A stretch of 62,000 bases of DNA from Cryptomeria japonica (GCF_030272615.1 NC_081409.1:874004594-874066593), one strand, 5' to 3'. Counted from the stretch's first letter, positions 48,315-59,356 are shown. Notes: generated by a model from the sequence alone, not told the origin. A program made the numbers and translations.

Positions 48315-50280
48315 AGGGAGACAGTCTTTCCATAGATGTCCCAACCCCTGGATCTCCAGGAGGATCCTATCTATGAGGCCCTGTCACGCATCTGCTCTCT
48401 GACCATGACCCTGTCTCTCGAGATCGACTGGATCTCGACTGCGTGAAAATTTGCACACGGCGCTCCCTGGGCACAACGTCCTCGTAGTGTCTCTAGTAGT
48501 ACTTTTCCTCCTTGGCCCTTATGGCCAACTCCCTCAAGGTGTCCCTCATCGAACCACCTGCAGCTGCTCTCTCCACTACCTATGCTCATGCCTTAGCTTG
48601 ACCCAACCTCTCCAAGGCAGTATCCTGCTTTGTGGTCAGTTGTGTAATCTGACACTGCTATGCTAATATCTGTGCCTGCAAATGCTACACTGACAACTGC
48701 AGCGATCTAATCTGTGGGTCCTCCACATGGGTCAGGATCCACATCTGCAAGGGTACATGTGATGGGGTACTCCCTGTCCCCCTCCCTGTCCTCGGTGCTG
48801 GTGGAGGTAGTATATCTGACCTCCTCCTTTGAGTCGATCTTCGCACATCTTCGTATCCTCCCACTGCTGCTATCACCTTCTCCACTCGCTCCTCCTCTCT
48901 AGGTCTGATAGATAAACCCCCTCTCCCTCTATCCAAAGCCACCCACCGGACAACTCTTTCTGGCTGTATCCCCCTAACACCCCTATCTCCAATCCTATCT
49001 CCTCTCCTCCATAACTCCAATCTCCCTCTGTCAGTACACCAACCTCTCCCACCTCCTCTAACATCACCCCCATCTCTTCCTCCTCCATCCCCTCCCTCAT
49101 CTATCTCCTCCTCATCATCAAATGCTAGAAGCATTCCCCGCTGGATCATATATCTTAGCTATTGCTCGTGCTACAAAGAGTCCTGCAAACTCATGAGTCA
49201 TCCCTGCATCCATGATCTTAGGGGCATAATCCCAAATCTAACTAGCTAACTAAAAGAACTCATCAATGACCGTCGTGTTGTCAATCATAGGACCCCAATC
49301 TGGGATATCCTGTCTCTATCAAGCATATAGGCATGCTCCCTATGGAATGCCCTGCTGCTGTCCATATTGTCGCAACACCCAACCATGCAAAAACCTCTCT
49401 ATAGTAAAGGGTGTCTGCCCTATCAGATACCTCGAGTTGAAGACATGTGGTATCTCCATCCCATCCTCTGCCCAAACCTCACAACCTATATATGGTCGCC
49501 AGACGACCGTATCAATGTCATCTAACACTCTCCTCCAATGCTCTAGTTTGCCTAGCTTATGCTGGACAACTAAACCTCTGTACCCATATGCGTAAGGACA
49601 TCCAACAAGCCTATCTCTATCTACCAATGGCCTAGCCACGGGAATATGCTCCCATGCCCATACCTGGAGGAGTGTCACACCTACTGATAGACTACCATAC
49701 CCAAGATACACCACCTCATGTAGATCCCTATATAAATGGGCCAACATCGCTGATCCCCATGCAAAACGATGACCTTGCGTCACCATATCCTCTAACACTA
49801 ACCCCCATCGAACAGACAGCCCCTTTGACCTACGGTCAGGACATAGAAAACCACCAATGAAACCTGCTAGAACTGATGGCAGAGGAGCATAATCCAAGTC
49901 CAAAAACTCCTGTCATGGGATCTCATACCCACAGATGGTATCATCCTAAAATATCTGATATAGTGCCTTAGTCCCACCTTCCTCTGTCTGCTCATATGGT
50001 AGCAGTGCACCTACTATAAGAATCTACAAAATCCTATAACAATCCTCTGGTGTCACTGTCATCTCACCAGTGGCTAAATGAAAGGTGTTTGTGTCGCTAT
50101 GCCACCTCTCTACCAATGCTGTCAACAAAACCTGATTTACAATAAACTGAGGCATCTCTAGTAAGGAGGTCAAACCACACTTGTCAATAATATCTCTATC
50201 ACCCTATGTCAATCATGGTATCAATGCCCACGGTCTCTGAAATCGCTCACGCGACTACACTACACCAAGATGCTCTTGTC
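48315..50280 (-). pseudogene. Captured plant mobile domain (PMD) gene, antisense in the Tat element
   Basis: Read on the minus strand, the first part has LLTALVERWHSDTNTFHL and GEMTVTPEDC (about 50130-50050). Then a 187-codon open stretch (49903-49340) has GSAMLAHLYRDLHEV, LLQVWAWEHIPVARP and VLRQYGQQQGIP. These phrases in this order are diagnostic of the PMD (aminotransferase-like mobile domain) family, found both in host genes such as MAIN/MAIL and in Mutator and Gypsy elements. A low-complexity Asp/Glu- and Arg/Gly-rich tail (49149-48685) and a Gln/Leu-rich, coiled-coil-like end (about 48680-48330) follow. Stops include TGA where Trp is expected (about 49915) and TAG for Gln, so it is decayed. 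It is less AT-rich than the surrounding element, consistent with capture from a gene. Confidence 0.8.
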
Positions 50281-50349
50281 CAAAACAAAACAAGTCCAAT
50301 ATCAGTTTCCTCATCAACACATGGATACCAAAATCAAAATCATCTCAAA

Positions 50350-50525
50350 AACTTGTAACACAACTCAAGTTTCACAAATCATATCAACTTGTAACACAAC
50401 TCAAGTTTCATCAAATTATATCAACTTGTAACACAACTCAAGTTTCACAAATCATATCAAACTTGTAAAACAACTCAAGTTCCATATCAACTTGTAACAC
50501 AACTCAGGCTCCACAAACTCATATC
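50350..50525. repeat. 36-37-base tandem repeat, about 5 copies
   Basis: Units start AACTTGTAACACAACTCAAG and differ by small changes. The fourth copy is shortened. They lie between the PMD coding part and the motif array, on the upstream side of the antisense gene. Confidence 0.9.
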
Positions 50526-50764
50526 AATCATTCATATCCAACACTTGAAAAACTTTGAACACAGTTAAATCAAGTTCCACAGAATATCCAAAATCAAATC
50601 AAAATCACTATCAACTTGCAACATTCCAAACCAAATCAAGTTGTATCATGAACTCATATTGGGCACATCAAAGATAGTAGACACAGGAAATGGCTAAAAT
50701 ATACTTATCCCAACAAAACTGACATCAACCTAGAAAATTTATTTCATTCACAAAAATCAAAATT

Positions 50765-51300
50765 TTTTGCATGCGCTAACCTATCCCATCCACATGCTAA
50801 ACTGCATCTCATGCGCTATGCTATTTTCTTGACACGCTATCTAACCCACCCTATGCATTAGGCAAACTCTATGTGCTATCATTTTAGCCACATGCACCCT
50901 CTAAACCACCTTATGCGCTAAAACATCCTATGCATCCTATCCTATGTGCTATCCTATCCTCCCCTATGCATCCTATCCTATGCATTTTTGAATTTAGGTA
51001 GCATCCTATCCTATATGCTATCCTATCCTATGCACCCTATAAACAACCTATGTGCTATCCTATCCTCCCCATGCAACTTTCTACAAGCCCTATGCGCTAG
51101 GTTTTTCCTACGTGCTACCCATTTTACCCTCTGCGCTATCCTATACCCCCAGTGCACTAACTTAATTTGACGTGCTAACCTAGTCTACCTATGTGCTACC
51201 CAAATTATTTTGGATGCTACCTAAATTCAAAAACTTGACGTGCTACAAATGTTTTCATATGCGCTAAACTTTCAACCCAACGTGCTAAAACATGAAATCT
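50765..51300 (-). repeat. Array of ATGCGCTA-type motifs (TAGCGCAT on the minus strand)
   Basis: I read five exact ATGCGCTA and many one-base variants (ATGTGCTA, ACGTGCTA, CTGCGCTA, CATGCTA) in about 535 bases, mixed with CTATCCTATCC phrases. Read on the minus strand this is the same motif as in the element's 5' leader. It lies upstream of the antisense PMD gene just as the first array lies upstream of gag. Confidence 0.8.
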
Positions 51301-51368
51301 GCATGACAAATTGTAAAAACTGACCAAAAATGACAAAATAAAATATCAAAAAGGGCTCAAAAAGGTTG

Positions 51369-51385
51369 ACTTACCGATGGTCCAT
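51369..51385 (-). promoter_or_regulatory. Candidate first exon and splice donor of the antisense PMD gene
   Basis: On the minus strand the sequence reads ATGGACCATCG followed by GTAAGT, a consensus plant 5' splice site. An intron from here to an acceptor near 50276 (GCGATTTCAG) would remove the motif array and tandem repeats and join the start to the PMD coding part. This rests on consensus matches only. Confidence 0.3.
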
Positions 51386-51861
51386 AGTGGTAGGCCTCCG
51401 ATATCTTTGAACACACTCGAATCGATGCGTAGAATATGGAATAGGCATTTTGTCTTCTCTCCAAAAGTCTTTCTCTCCAAGGTCAACAAGCACAAATGAG
51501 ACAAAATAATGCACTTTTCCCCTTACATAGGGTAGAATGAAATTAGGGTTAGGGGATTGAGCATGTCATTTGCTTGTGGTCTTCGTTGTATCCTCACACA
51601 CGTCAATTATCGGGGGATGAATCAATTTAAACATTCCACATAGCCAAAATTTTACAATGCAAACACAATTATCAAATCAAATCAAATTTTCCAAATTTTG
51701 ATTCATCTCCTGAGGGGGCATTATCAAACATCATTTATCAAATCTGGGGCATCACACATCAAATTCAGAGCATGACATGAAAATCTAAAAACAACACTGA
51801 TCATAATCAAATTTTAGCGACACATCATTTTCTTTGAATTAACATGTGCACAATGTCACTT

Positions 51862-51876
51862 CAAAGAGGGGCAAAA
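51862..51876 (+). other. Polypurine tract of the Tat element
   Basis: CAAAGAGGGGCAAAA lies directly before the 3' LTR, the usual place and composition for plus-strand priming. Confidence 0.85.
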
Positions 51877-53320
51877 TGTAGATGTATAAAAATGACCATA
51901 TTCCTAAATGAATATTTTATGTTCATTTCTATATTTAATTAAATCACCCACATTCCTCTATTTAAATTAAGTAAATTACTCAATTTATTTAAATTAAATT
52001 CACTAGGCCTCTTTTTCCATTTAATGAATAAATCATTTTATTCAATAAAAACCCTTCTATCCACTTTTAATTAAATTCAAATTTAATTAAATAGTTATCC
52101 TAAATTGAATAAATCTAATTTATTTAATTTCCCCAAATTGCAACCAAATTGAATTAAATTAACTTTATTTCAATTAAATCCTATTATCTCTCCATCCACT
52201 TGCAAAATCCTACATCTCCCACTTGCCTCCTAAACCCTATTCCTAACCCCTTCCAGATTCTTCTAATCACTTCTAATTAGCCTAACCCATCTCCTAAATA
52301 TTGTCACATCCCTAAGCGAGGGGAAGTCACTTCTCAAACCCTTAAAGTCTTTGATAACCATTAAAGGCTTCAAGTCTCCAACAACTTTTTCTTCCAAACC
52401 ATTAATGGTTAACTCAACCCTCTTGCATGATTAGAGAATTTCTCTAACTCAACCTCCATGTAACCCAAGGGTCTCATCAAGCATTTATTTCTTTGACCAT
52501 GGTTATTCCTTAATCCTTTGCACAAGAGTTTATCCTTTGGGTAAAACCTTTATCCATTGGATAACCCTACCTTAACCTTAACCTAACCTTAACCCTTACC
52601 CCCTAAGGTAACCATGAGGTCTTCTCAAGCATTTAATGCTTCCTACCTCTCTTCTCAACCCAATCTTATGTTGATAATTCTCACCATTTCATTGGTGCAA
52701 ATTGCAAACATGGATTCCCAACTTTCAAATTCAACCCTTGATTAAATCTTTCAATCCTAGTCATCCATTGCCCTTTTTTTGCTATAAATAGAGCTCTCAT
52801 TCCTCCATTTTTTCATATATCCAAGTCTTTAGCATCATACTTATACTAAAATCCATCCAAGCTTTAATATATCATTTCTGCTCATCATTTAGCCTCTCTT
52901 TTAAATAGGAATTAATCTAAATATGCATGTTTAGAGTATTTTCCTTATCATTTAGCTTAATCATAGACTAGTATATCATGCTAGGATAGTCTTGCTACTA
53001 ATCTTGTCATTTTATAACCTAGTTTATTGCATTTGTAAGATCATGCATAGCTTAGGATTTATTTCATGTTAATATCTATCAAAGCATCCCTCGTTCTTAC
53101 ATTTGTTATCCCTAAACCACTTTGCTCAGTAATCTAAGAGTAGAGAAATTGGTTTGAGGGACCTTGTGAGATAGAGAACCATGGAACCAACCTTGGGAAG
53201 TTGAGCCATACTTCTTGACTCCATAGCTTGCACCAAGAAGTCCTGTGGGTATGTGGACAAGTCTCCCTAGAGCTTCATTTTCACATTTTCAGTTCTATTG
53301 AACTACTTTTCCCACATACA
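51877..53320 (+). repeat. 3' LTR of the Tat element
   Basis: 1,444 bases, starting TGTAGATG and ending CACATACA, closely matching the 5' LTR. The AACCTTAACCTAACC phrase in both LTRs is part of the LTR and not telomeric DNA. Confidence 0.95.
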
Positions 53321-53439
53321 GTGACATCTCCCAAAAAAAATTTAACAAAAAGGCGCAAGCAATATATAAATGTGACTCCCTTTCCCATTTGAATGTCTAG
53401 TTCTCTAATTGTCAAATCAAAGGCAATTTGATTCAATTG

Positions 53440-53494
53440 AGAAATAAATTGTAGTGATCAAGAAATAAATTGTAGTGATCAAGAAATAAATTCA
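53440..53494. repeat. 21-base tandem repeat beside the Copia insertion
   Basis: AGAAATAAATTGTAGTGATC plus A, two full copies and a partial one, in the 173 bases between the target duplications of the Tat and Copia elements. Nothing else is in that gap. Confidence 0.9.
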
Positions 53495-53503
53495 AGTTAT
53501 TTA

Positions 53504-54806
53504 TGTTGGCAATATGTTGGATTTGGTTAAGTTTTGTCATTGATGACAACACTGTATCCTGGTTGGATCTATCCCAGTTAGTCTTGGTGATCTTCTTGGT
53601 TTTGGCTACGATTCTCATCCGGTATGATAAGATCTCTGGAATTAGTTTTGGATGCTTATTCTAATGGTTATATGCTTTCTATATTTTGGTGGTTTCATAA
53701 TTTGGTTATCGCTTTTGGTATTTTCCTTTACCGACTTGTTCTTGGCTTTATCGACTTCTGGTGTTCTCGGTTAGCTTTACCGGTATGTTGTTTTGGTGAC
53801 TTGGTCAATGGATTTTGGGTCCAACTTATTGAATAGGTTTATTTCATGCTTAAGGTGTTTCTTGATCATATTTCAAAGCATTTGGTGACTTTTCATTGGA
53901 TGGCATGGTCAGTGGATTTTGGGTCCAACTTATTGAATAGATTTATTTCATGCTTAAGGTGTTTCTTGATCATATTTCAAAGCATTTGGTGACTTTTCAT
54001 TGGATGGCATGTTATTATGTTCATCCTATTTAGATCCGGTTAAACTTTCATTGAGGGTTTCTACTAGAAAGTGAAGTGTGTTGGATTTTGGTCTTAGCAG
54101 AATTCTTGATGGATAATTGTTTTTTTACTTTATTTAGGTCCATTTTATGTAATGTAAATCGTAATATTGGTTTGGTGGTATCGTGTGATGTAATTTTTGT
54201 AATTATGGGTTTATGGGTTTACGGTTTAGCCAACCTTGTCAGTAAGGTTGATGATCTGTATTTATAGGGGACTTATTCATGTAATTTGGCATGCGATGGT
54301 TATGGTTGGTTTAGTCTACATTATTAGAGAAAGGATTATGTGTGAATAGAGTCATATCATTCAAGTGAAGGTTGGAAAGGTTTTGTATTGTAGAGAAAAC
54401 ATCAGTGCTTAACCATAACTATATCAGGCATTAGTAGATTCTACTTTCAAATTTTATTGTTTTCTGAATTGTAGTCCGATGTTTATGTAATTCAGTGAGA
54501 CTTCCCTTCGTGATGAGTAGTGTGCTCTAGGTTGTTGGCCTTTCTGCATGTGGAGACCTCCTTGTAATTATTCACAATACTATTGCAGAGCATTCATCTT
54601 ATTGTGGGTAGGGTTTCCCACCATGGTTTTTCCCTTTTCAAGTTTTCCACATCAAAATATTGGTGGTATGTATGTTGTACTTTCATGATATCTTTCATTA
54701 TGTTGTGCTCTGGTATATGGTTTATAATTGAGTTAATTATTGTACTTGTGATTAAAATGATTCATTCTACCTCTCAGTTTACTGTCGGTATCAGTCCATT
54801 GCAACA
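53504..54806 (+). repeat. 5' LTR of the Copia element
   Basis: 1,303 bases, starting TGTTGGCAATATG. The TATA-like TATTTATAG is at 54259-54267. A tandem duplication of about 120 bases (GGATTTTGGGTCCAACTTATT repeated, around 53800-54010) is absent from the 3' LTR. The open frames at 53624-54267 and 54583-54852 are LTR sequence and not genes. Confidence 0.92.
54259..54267 (+). promoter_or_regulatory. TATA-like box of the Copia LTR
   Basis: TATTTATAG precedes GGGACTTATTC. The matching box in the 3' LTR is at 60029-60037. Confidence 0.45.
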
Positions 54807-54808
54807 AT

Positions 54809-54820
54809 TGGTATCAGAGC
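54809..54820 (+). other. Primer binding site of the Copia element
   Basis: TGGTATCAGAGC is an exact match to the initiator-Met tRNA primer site, two bases after the LTR. Confidence 0.92.
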
Positions 54821-54861
54821 GAGATCCTCTCTACGGAAGCTTAGCCGCTTGAGGAGATCTG

Positions 54862-55787
54862 ATGGCAACTACATCAAGTTCTACATTCAATCCCTACCAG
54901 AAGGAGAGTCCCATATTTGATGGTACAAATTACAAAATATGGAAGGAGCGAATTAAGATTCATCTCAGATGGCTTGGAGCTAAAGTTTGGGAGATAGTGG
55001 AGAAAGGGTATATACCTCTTGATCCTAATTCTAGAACACTGACACCTGTTGATGAAAAAAAGAGAGCTAACAATGATGTGAGAGAAAAGAAGCATTGTTA
55101 AGCGCCCTATCTAATGAAAAGCTATTGAATGTCATAGAGCTGGAGAATGCTAAGTTGATCTGGACAAAGCTTGAAACTCTTTATGAAGGTGACCAGGCTG
55201 TGAAAATTGCTAAACTTGAAGGTTTTCGAGTAAGATATGAAACTTTAAAGATGGAAGAAGATGCGAAGACAAGATCTTTCATGGATAGAGTCAATGAGAT
55301 TATCATGGTATCAAATGCTGTGGTAGATCTGTCAGTGAAGATGAAATAGTGTTAAAATTTTTGAGAGTTATGTACCTCTGGCTTACAAAATGAAATCTAG
55401 TGCTATCAACTCTAGACAATGTCAAGTACCCCTATGACCACGAATACATTACTTGGGAAATTAATTGCTTTTGAACTTGAAGAAATTAGAGATCAGAGTG
55501 CTTCTAAAATTGAGATTACATTTAGAGCATCTACCTCCGATAAGAAGAAGATAAATTGGAAAGAGATGTATACTAAGGATATGGAGGAAATTGAGAAAGA
55601 AGAAAGAGAACTTGAAGAGTTGGAAGCCCTCATTGCTAGAAGAATTCCTAAAGGACCAGTTGGAAGTAAGTATCAAGGAAAAGTCATTTTTAAATGTTTT
55701 TCATGCAATAAGATTGGTCATTTTGCATATAGATATCCTAAAAGAGCTTCTAGGAATCATAAAAGATTTGTGAGGAATTATAAGTGA
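54862..55787 (+). pseudogene. Copia gag
   Basis: Starts MATTSSSTFNPYQKESPIF, then FDGTNYKIWKERIKIHL, typical of Copia gag (UBN2/DUF4219-like start). A frame change near 55095 leads into LIWTKLETLYEGDQAVKIAKL, and another near 55350-55419 to the last part. The zinc knuckle reads CFSCNKIGHFAYRY, so the fourth ligand (Cys) has become Tyr. Gag packages element RNA, and this copy could not. Confidence 0.85.
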
Positions 55788-57420
55788 AATCTTGAATATC
55801 AGAGCAAATCTAGATTTAGAAGATTTAAGGATAAATCATGTTATTATTCTAGTGATGATGGTATTTCTAATGATGATGATGATGAACCTATGAGTGGATC
55901 CGTTAATAGAGCCTCATCCAGCAAAGATTGGGTCTTTATTGCTATCAAGGATGATTCTCTAGAGTTTGTCATTGAAACAACACACATTGAAGAAAAGACT
56001 TTAGCTTCGAAAATTGAAGAGAAGGATGAGTGGGTTATAGACACTGGATGCTTGCATCACATGACTGGTGATAGAAGAAAGTGCTTATCATTGCAAGAAT
56101 TTGATGGTGGATTGGTCAAATTTGGAGACAACAAGGCATGTAGGATCAAAGGCAAAGGAACAATATCATTGGATGGTAAGACTAATACTAATAATGTTTA
56201 TTATGTTGAAGGCTTAAAGCATAATCTTTTAAGTGTAGGTCAGATGGTGGATAGAGGATTTCATTTGCAATTCAAGGATGGAAAATGTAAGATCATCAAT
56301 AAATCTGGATTGGAGATTGCTTCCAGAACTCAAACCAATAGAAATATCTTTCATTTGAACTCTGGTGAGAAGGCTTGCTTGATTTCTCAAATTGATGAAA
56401 GTTGGTTATGGTATAAGAGGATGTATCATGTAAATTTTGATTGCATAGTAAAGATCAATTCAATATCGGCTGTCAGAGATTTCCCCAAGATTAATAAACC
56501 TCATAATCCTAGAGAATGCAAGATGGGTAAGCAAGTTAGAACTTCTTTCAGAAGTGTACATGATAAATCTAATAAAATTCTTGATCTTATTCATACTGAT
56601 TTGTGTGGACTGGCAATGGCTAAAATTTTTCAAGGTGATAGATATTTTATGTTACTTATTGATGATTATTCTAGAATGATGTGGGTGGCATTTTTGAAAG
56701 AGAAATTAGAAGCTTTGAGAAATTCAAAATCTTTAAAGCTATGGTTGAGACTAAGACAAGACTGAAGATAAAGTGCTTAAGGTCAGATCATGGTGGTGAG
56801 TTTACATCCATTGAGTTCAACAACTTTTGTGAAAGGAATGGTATTAGGAGATAACTTTCTGCACCTAGAACTCCACAGTAGAACGGATTAATGGAAAGAA
56901 AGAACAAACAATGTTGGATGCAACAAGGACTATGATGGCAAAAGCTAAATTACCTGATATCTATTGGAGAGAGGTTGTCAATACCACTACATAAACTTTC
57001 AATAGAGTACACATAAAAGATGACACCGGTAAGACTCCTTATGAACTATGGTTTGGTCTTGCTCCTATTGTAAGATATTTCTGAATTTTTGGAAGAAAAT
57101 GTTACGTTAGAAGAGATGATGCATTAGGAAAGTTTGATCCTAGAAGTGATGAAGGAATATTTTTAGGTTATACTACTAAGAGAAAAGCATATAGATGTTA
57201 TAACAAAAGATTGAATAGGATATTGGAAAGCATAAATGTCAAGGTGGATGAGCATGCCAGTAATCAGATCAGAGCATATGATTATGGACCGAAAGATGAA
57301 TTTATCAGAACTATACCGATAATGCAAGAATCATTTCAGAACAGTGAACCAGTGACACCAGTAGTATCAAAAAATTCAATATTGACAAAGGAACAACAAA
57401 ATGAGTTAGAAAATCAATAA
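55788..57420 (+). pseudogene. Copia protease and integrase
   Basis: The frame 55890-56765 (291 codons) contains the protease site WVIDTGCLHHMTGD, the GAG-pre-integrase motif LWYKRMYHVNF (usually LWHRRLGH), an incomplete zinc motif (ECKMGKQVRTSF, with the first Cys of the pair lost) and the integrase D (HTDLCG). A frame change near 56755 leads to the second D (RSDHGGEF) and the catalytic E region (NGLMERK). Stops near 56851 (TAA for Gln) and at 56879 (TAG for Gln), and TGA for Arg near 57082, break it. The end of integrase (GKTPYELWFG, GIFLGYTTKRKAYR) is still readable. Confidence 0.88.
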
Positions 57421-59083
57421 AATTCAAAGACTCCTAGGTATTTAAAACTAAATCATTCTGAAGATCAAATTATTAGAGATAAAAAGAAATGTGTGATGAC
57501 TAGGAGAAGGTTAGCTACTGAAGAGGTATGCTTAATTTCTCAAATTGAACTGGAACCATTTATTGAAGCAAGTAAGGATGAAAATTGGATAAAAGCAATG
57601 GAAGAGGAATTAAATGCGATTGAAAAGAATAAGACATGGGAACTAGTACCTAGACCTAGACACAAGAACATTATTTGAACTAAATGGGTTTTCAAGAACA
57701 AAGTGAATGAGGAAGGTCAAGTTGTAAGTAACAAGGCTAGATTGGTTTGCAAAGGTCATTCTCAGGAAGAAGAAATTGATTATGGGGACACTTATGCCCC
57801 GGATTCTAGAATTAAGGCAGTAAGACTTTTTCTTGCTTATGCTACACACAAGAACTACAAAGTATATACAATGGATGTTAAATGTGCATTTTTTGAATCG
57901 AGATCTTGAAGAGGAAGTTAACATTGAACAACTTGGTGTATTTTCTTTATCAGAAGACAAGGACATGGTTTGTAGATTGAAGAAAGCTTTATATGGACTA
58001 AAACAGGCCCCTAGAGAATGGTATGCTAGATTGGATAAGTATCTTTCAAAGATTGGTTTCAGTAAAGGTAATGTTAATAGTAACTTATATTGCAAAATTG
58101 AACATGATGACATATTGATTATTTAAGTCTTTGTGGATGATATCTTTTTTATAGGATAAGAAGGTCTATGCATGAAATTTGCTAATGATATAAAGATTGA
58201 ATTTGAAATTTCTAGGATTGGTGAGATGTAATTTTTCTTAGGTTTGCAGATTACTCAGACTGATAAAGGTGTTTTCATTTGTCAAACTAAGTATGTGAAG
58301 GAATTACTTAAGAAATTTGGACTTGAGAATTCTTAACCTATCGGTACTCCTATGATAACCGCTTGCAAATTGTCAAAGGATGATGAATCACCTAAAGTGA
58401 ATCTGAGTAGATACAAATCAATGATTGGTGATTTATTGTACCTAACTCAAACAAGCCTTGATATAATGAATGCTATTTGTATTGCTTCTAGATTTCAGGC
58501 AGATCCTAGAGAAACTCAAGATATTATTGTCAAGAGGATATTCAGATATTGGCCGGTACAACAGACTTTGGGTTATGGTATCCTAAGAATGATGACTTCA
58601 CATTATGTGCCTATACAGATTTTGATTGGGTAGGAGATGTGGATGACCAGAAGAGAAATATTGGCAGTGCATTCTTTCTTGGGAGGAAGTTGGTTTAATG
58701 GCTTAGTAAAAACCAATCATGCTCTTCATTGTCTATAGATGAAGCAAAATATGTTGTAGCAACTACCAATTGTACCCAGATTTTATGGATGAAATAGATG
58801 TTAAAGGATATAAGGGTAAATTATGATGAGCCTATTGTTATTCACTGTGATAATAATACTACTATTGATATGTCAAAGAATTGGGTATTTCATTCCAAAT
58901 AAAAAACACATTTCTATAAGGTATAATTTCTTAAAGGAAAAGGTTGAAGCAAAAAAAGTCGGATTGGTTTATGTGCCTACTAACGAACAGATTGTCGATA
59001 TTCTAACAAAACAATTTCTTAAAGAGACTTTTGAATATCTCAAAGACCAGTTAGGGGTTACCAACCCTCTGGAAGAGACTTAG
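57421..59083 (+). pseudogene. Copia reverse transcriptase and RNase H
   Basis: Reverse transcriptase begins near 57550 (FIEASKDENWIKAMEEEL) and continues TKWVFKNKVNEEGQV, YKVYTMDVKCAFF, then after a frame change GLKQAPREWYARLDKYL and the catalytic VFVDDIFFIG (about 58130). RNase H and the connection follow: LLYLTQTSLDIMNAI, SIDEAKYVVATTNCTQILWM, HCDNNTT. The end reads VPTNEQIVDILTKQFLKE and stops at 59083. Stops include TAA near 58159 and TAG at 58795, where Gln is expected in both. Confidence 0.9.
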
Positions 59084-59356
59084 AGATGCAGGGATGCATC
59101 AATCTAGTGAGCTTATCAGACATACTTTTCTGATCTGAGTTGATGAAGATAGTGCTACTACTTAGGGGGAGTAGTCAGTTGTTTGATTTAGTACTCTTGG
59201 TTTAGTATTTTTCCTTTGTCATTGATGCCAAAGGGGGATAAGGTATTCATTCAAAAACTGCTAGATTTTTTGATGGTGTTTTGGAGATTGTTGGCATTCC
59301 TTGGCACTTGGATGTTTTTCACATTCAGTGTTGCCATCAATGCCAAAGGAGGATAT
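59084..59356 (+). other. Copia 3' untranslated region and polypurine tract
   Basis: Contains TTAGGGGGAGTAG (about 59162) and AAAGGGGGATAAGG (about 59230), both polypurine tracts typical of Copia ends. AAAGGAGGATAT sits directly against the 3' LTR at 59345-59356 and is the likely functional one. Confidence 0.7.

Larger units (their letters stand above)
34905..53320 (+). mobile_element. Complete 18.4-kb Ty3/Gypsy element, Tat/Ogre type, with antisense PMD gene
   Basis: Borders are fixed by LTRs starting TGTAGA and ending CATACA and by the target duplication GTGAC (34900-34904 and 53321-53325). Internal order: primer site, 3.2-kb leader, gag, protease, G-patch, reverse transcriptase, RNase H, archaeal-type RNase H, integrase, a 4.9-kb 3' region with an antisense gene, polypurine tract. 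A second RNase H, a large size and an extra ORF after integrase are features of the Tat branch (Ogre, Retand and relatives). The LTRs are very similar (6 differences in the first 290 aligned bases), so this is the youngest complete element here. Confidence 0.93.

Noticed and set aside
48371-48589. 72-codon minus-strand frame as a separate gene
   Set aside because: The alternative frame (ERAAAGGSMRDTLRELAIRA) is more protein-like and continues the PMD gene's tail.
54809-54820. Possible tRNA-related sequence TGGTATCAGAGC
   Set aside because: It is the retrotransposon primer binding site. No tRNA cloverleaf surrounds it.
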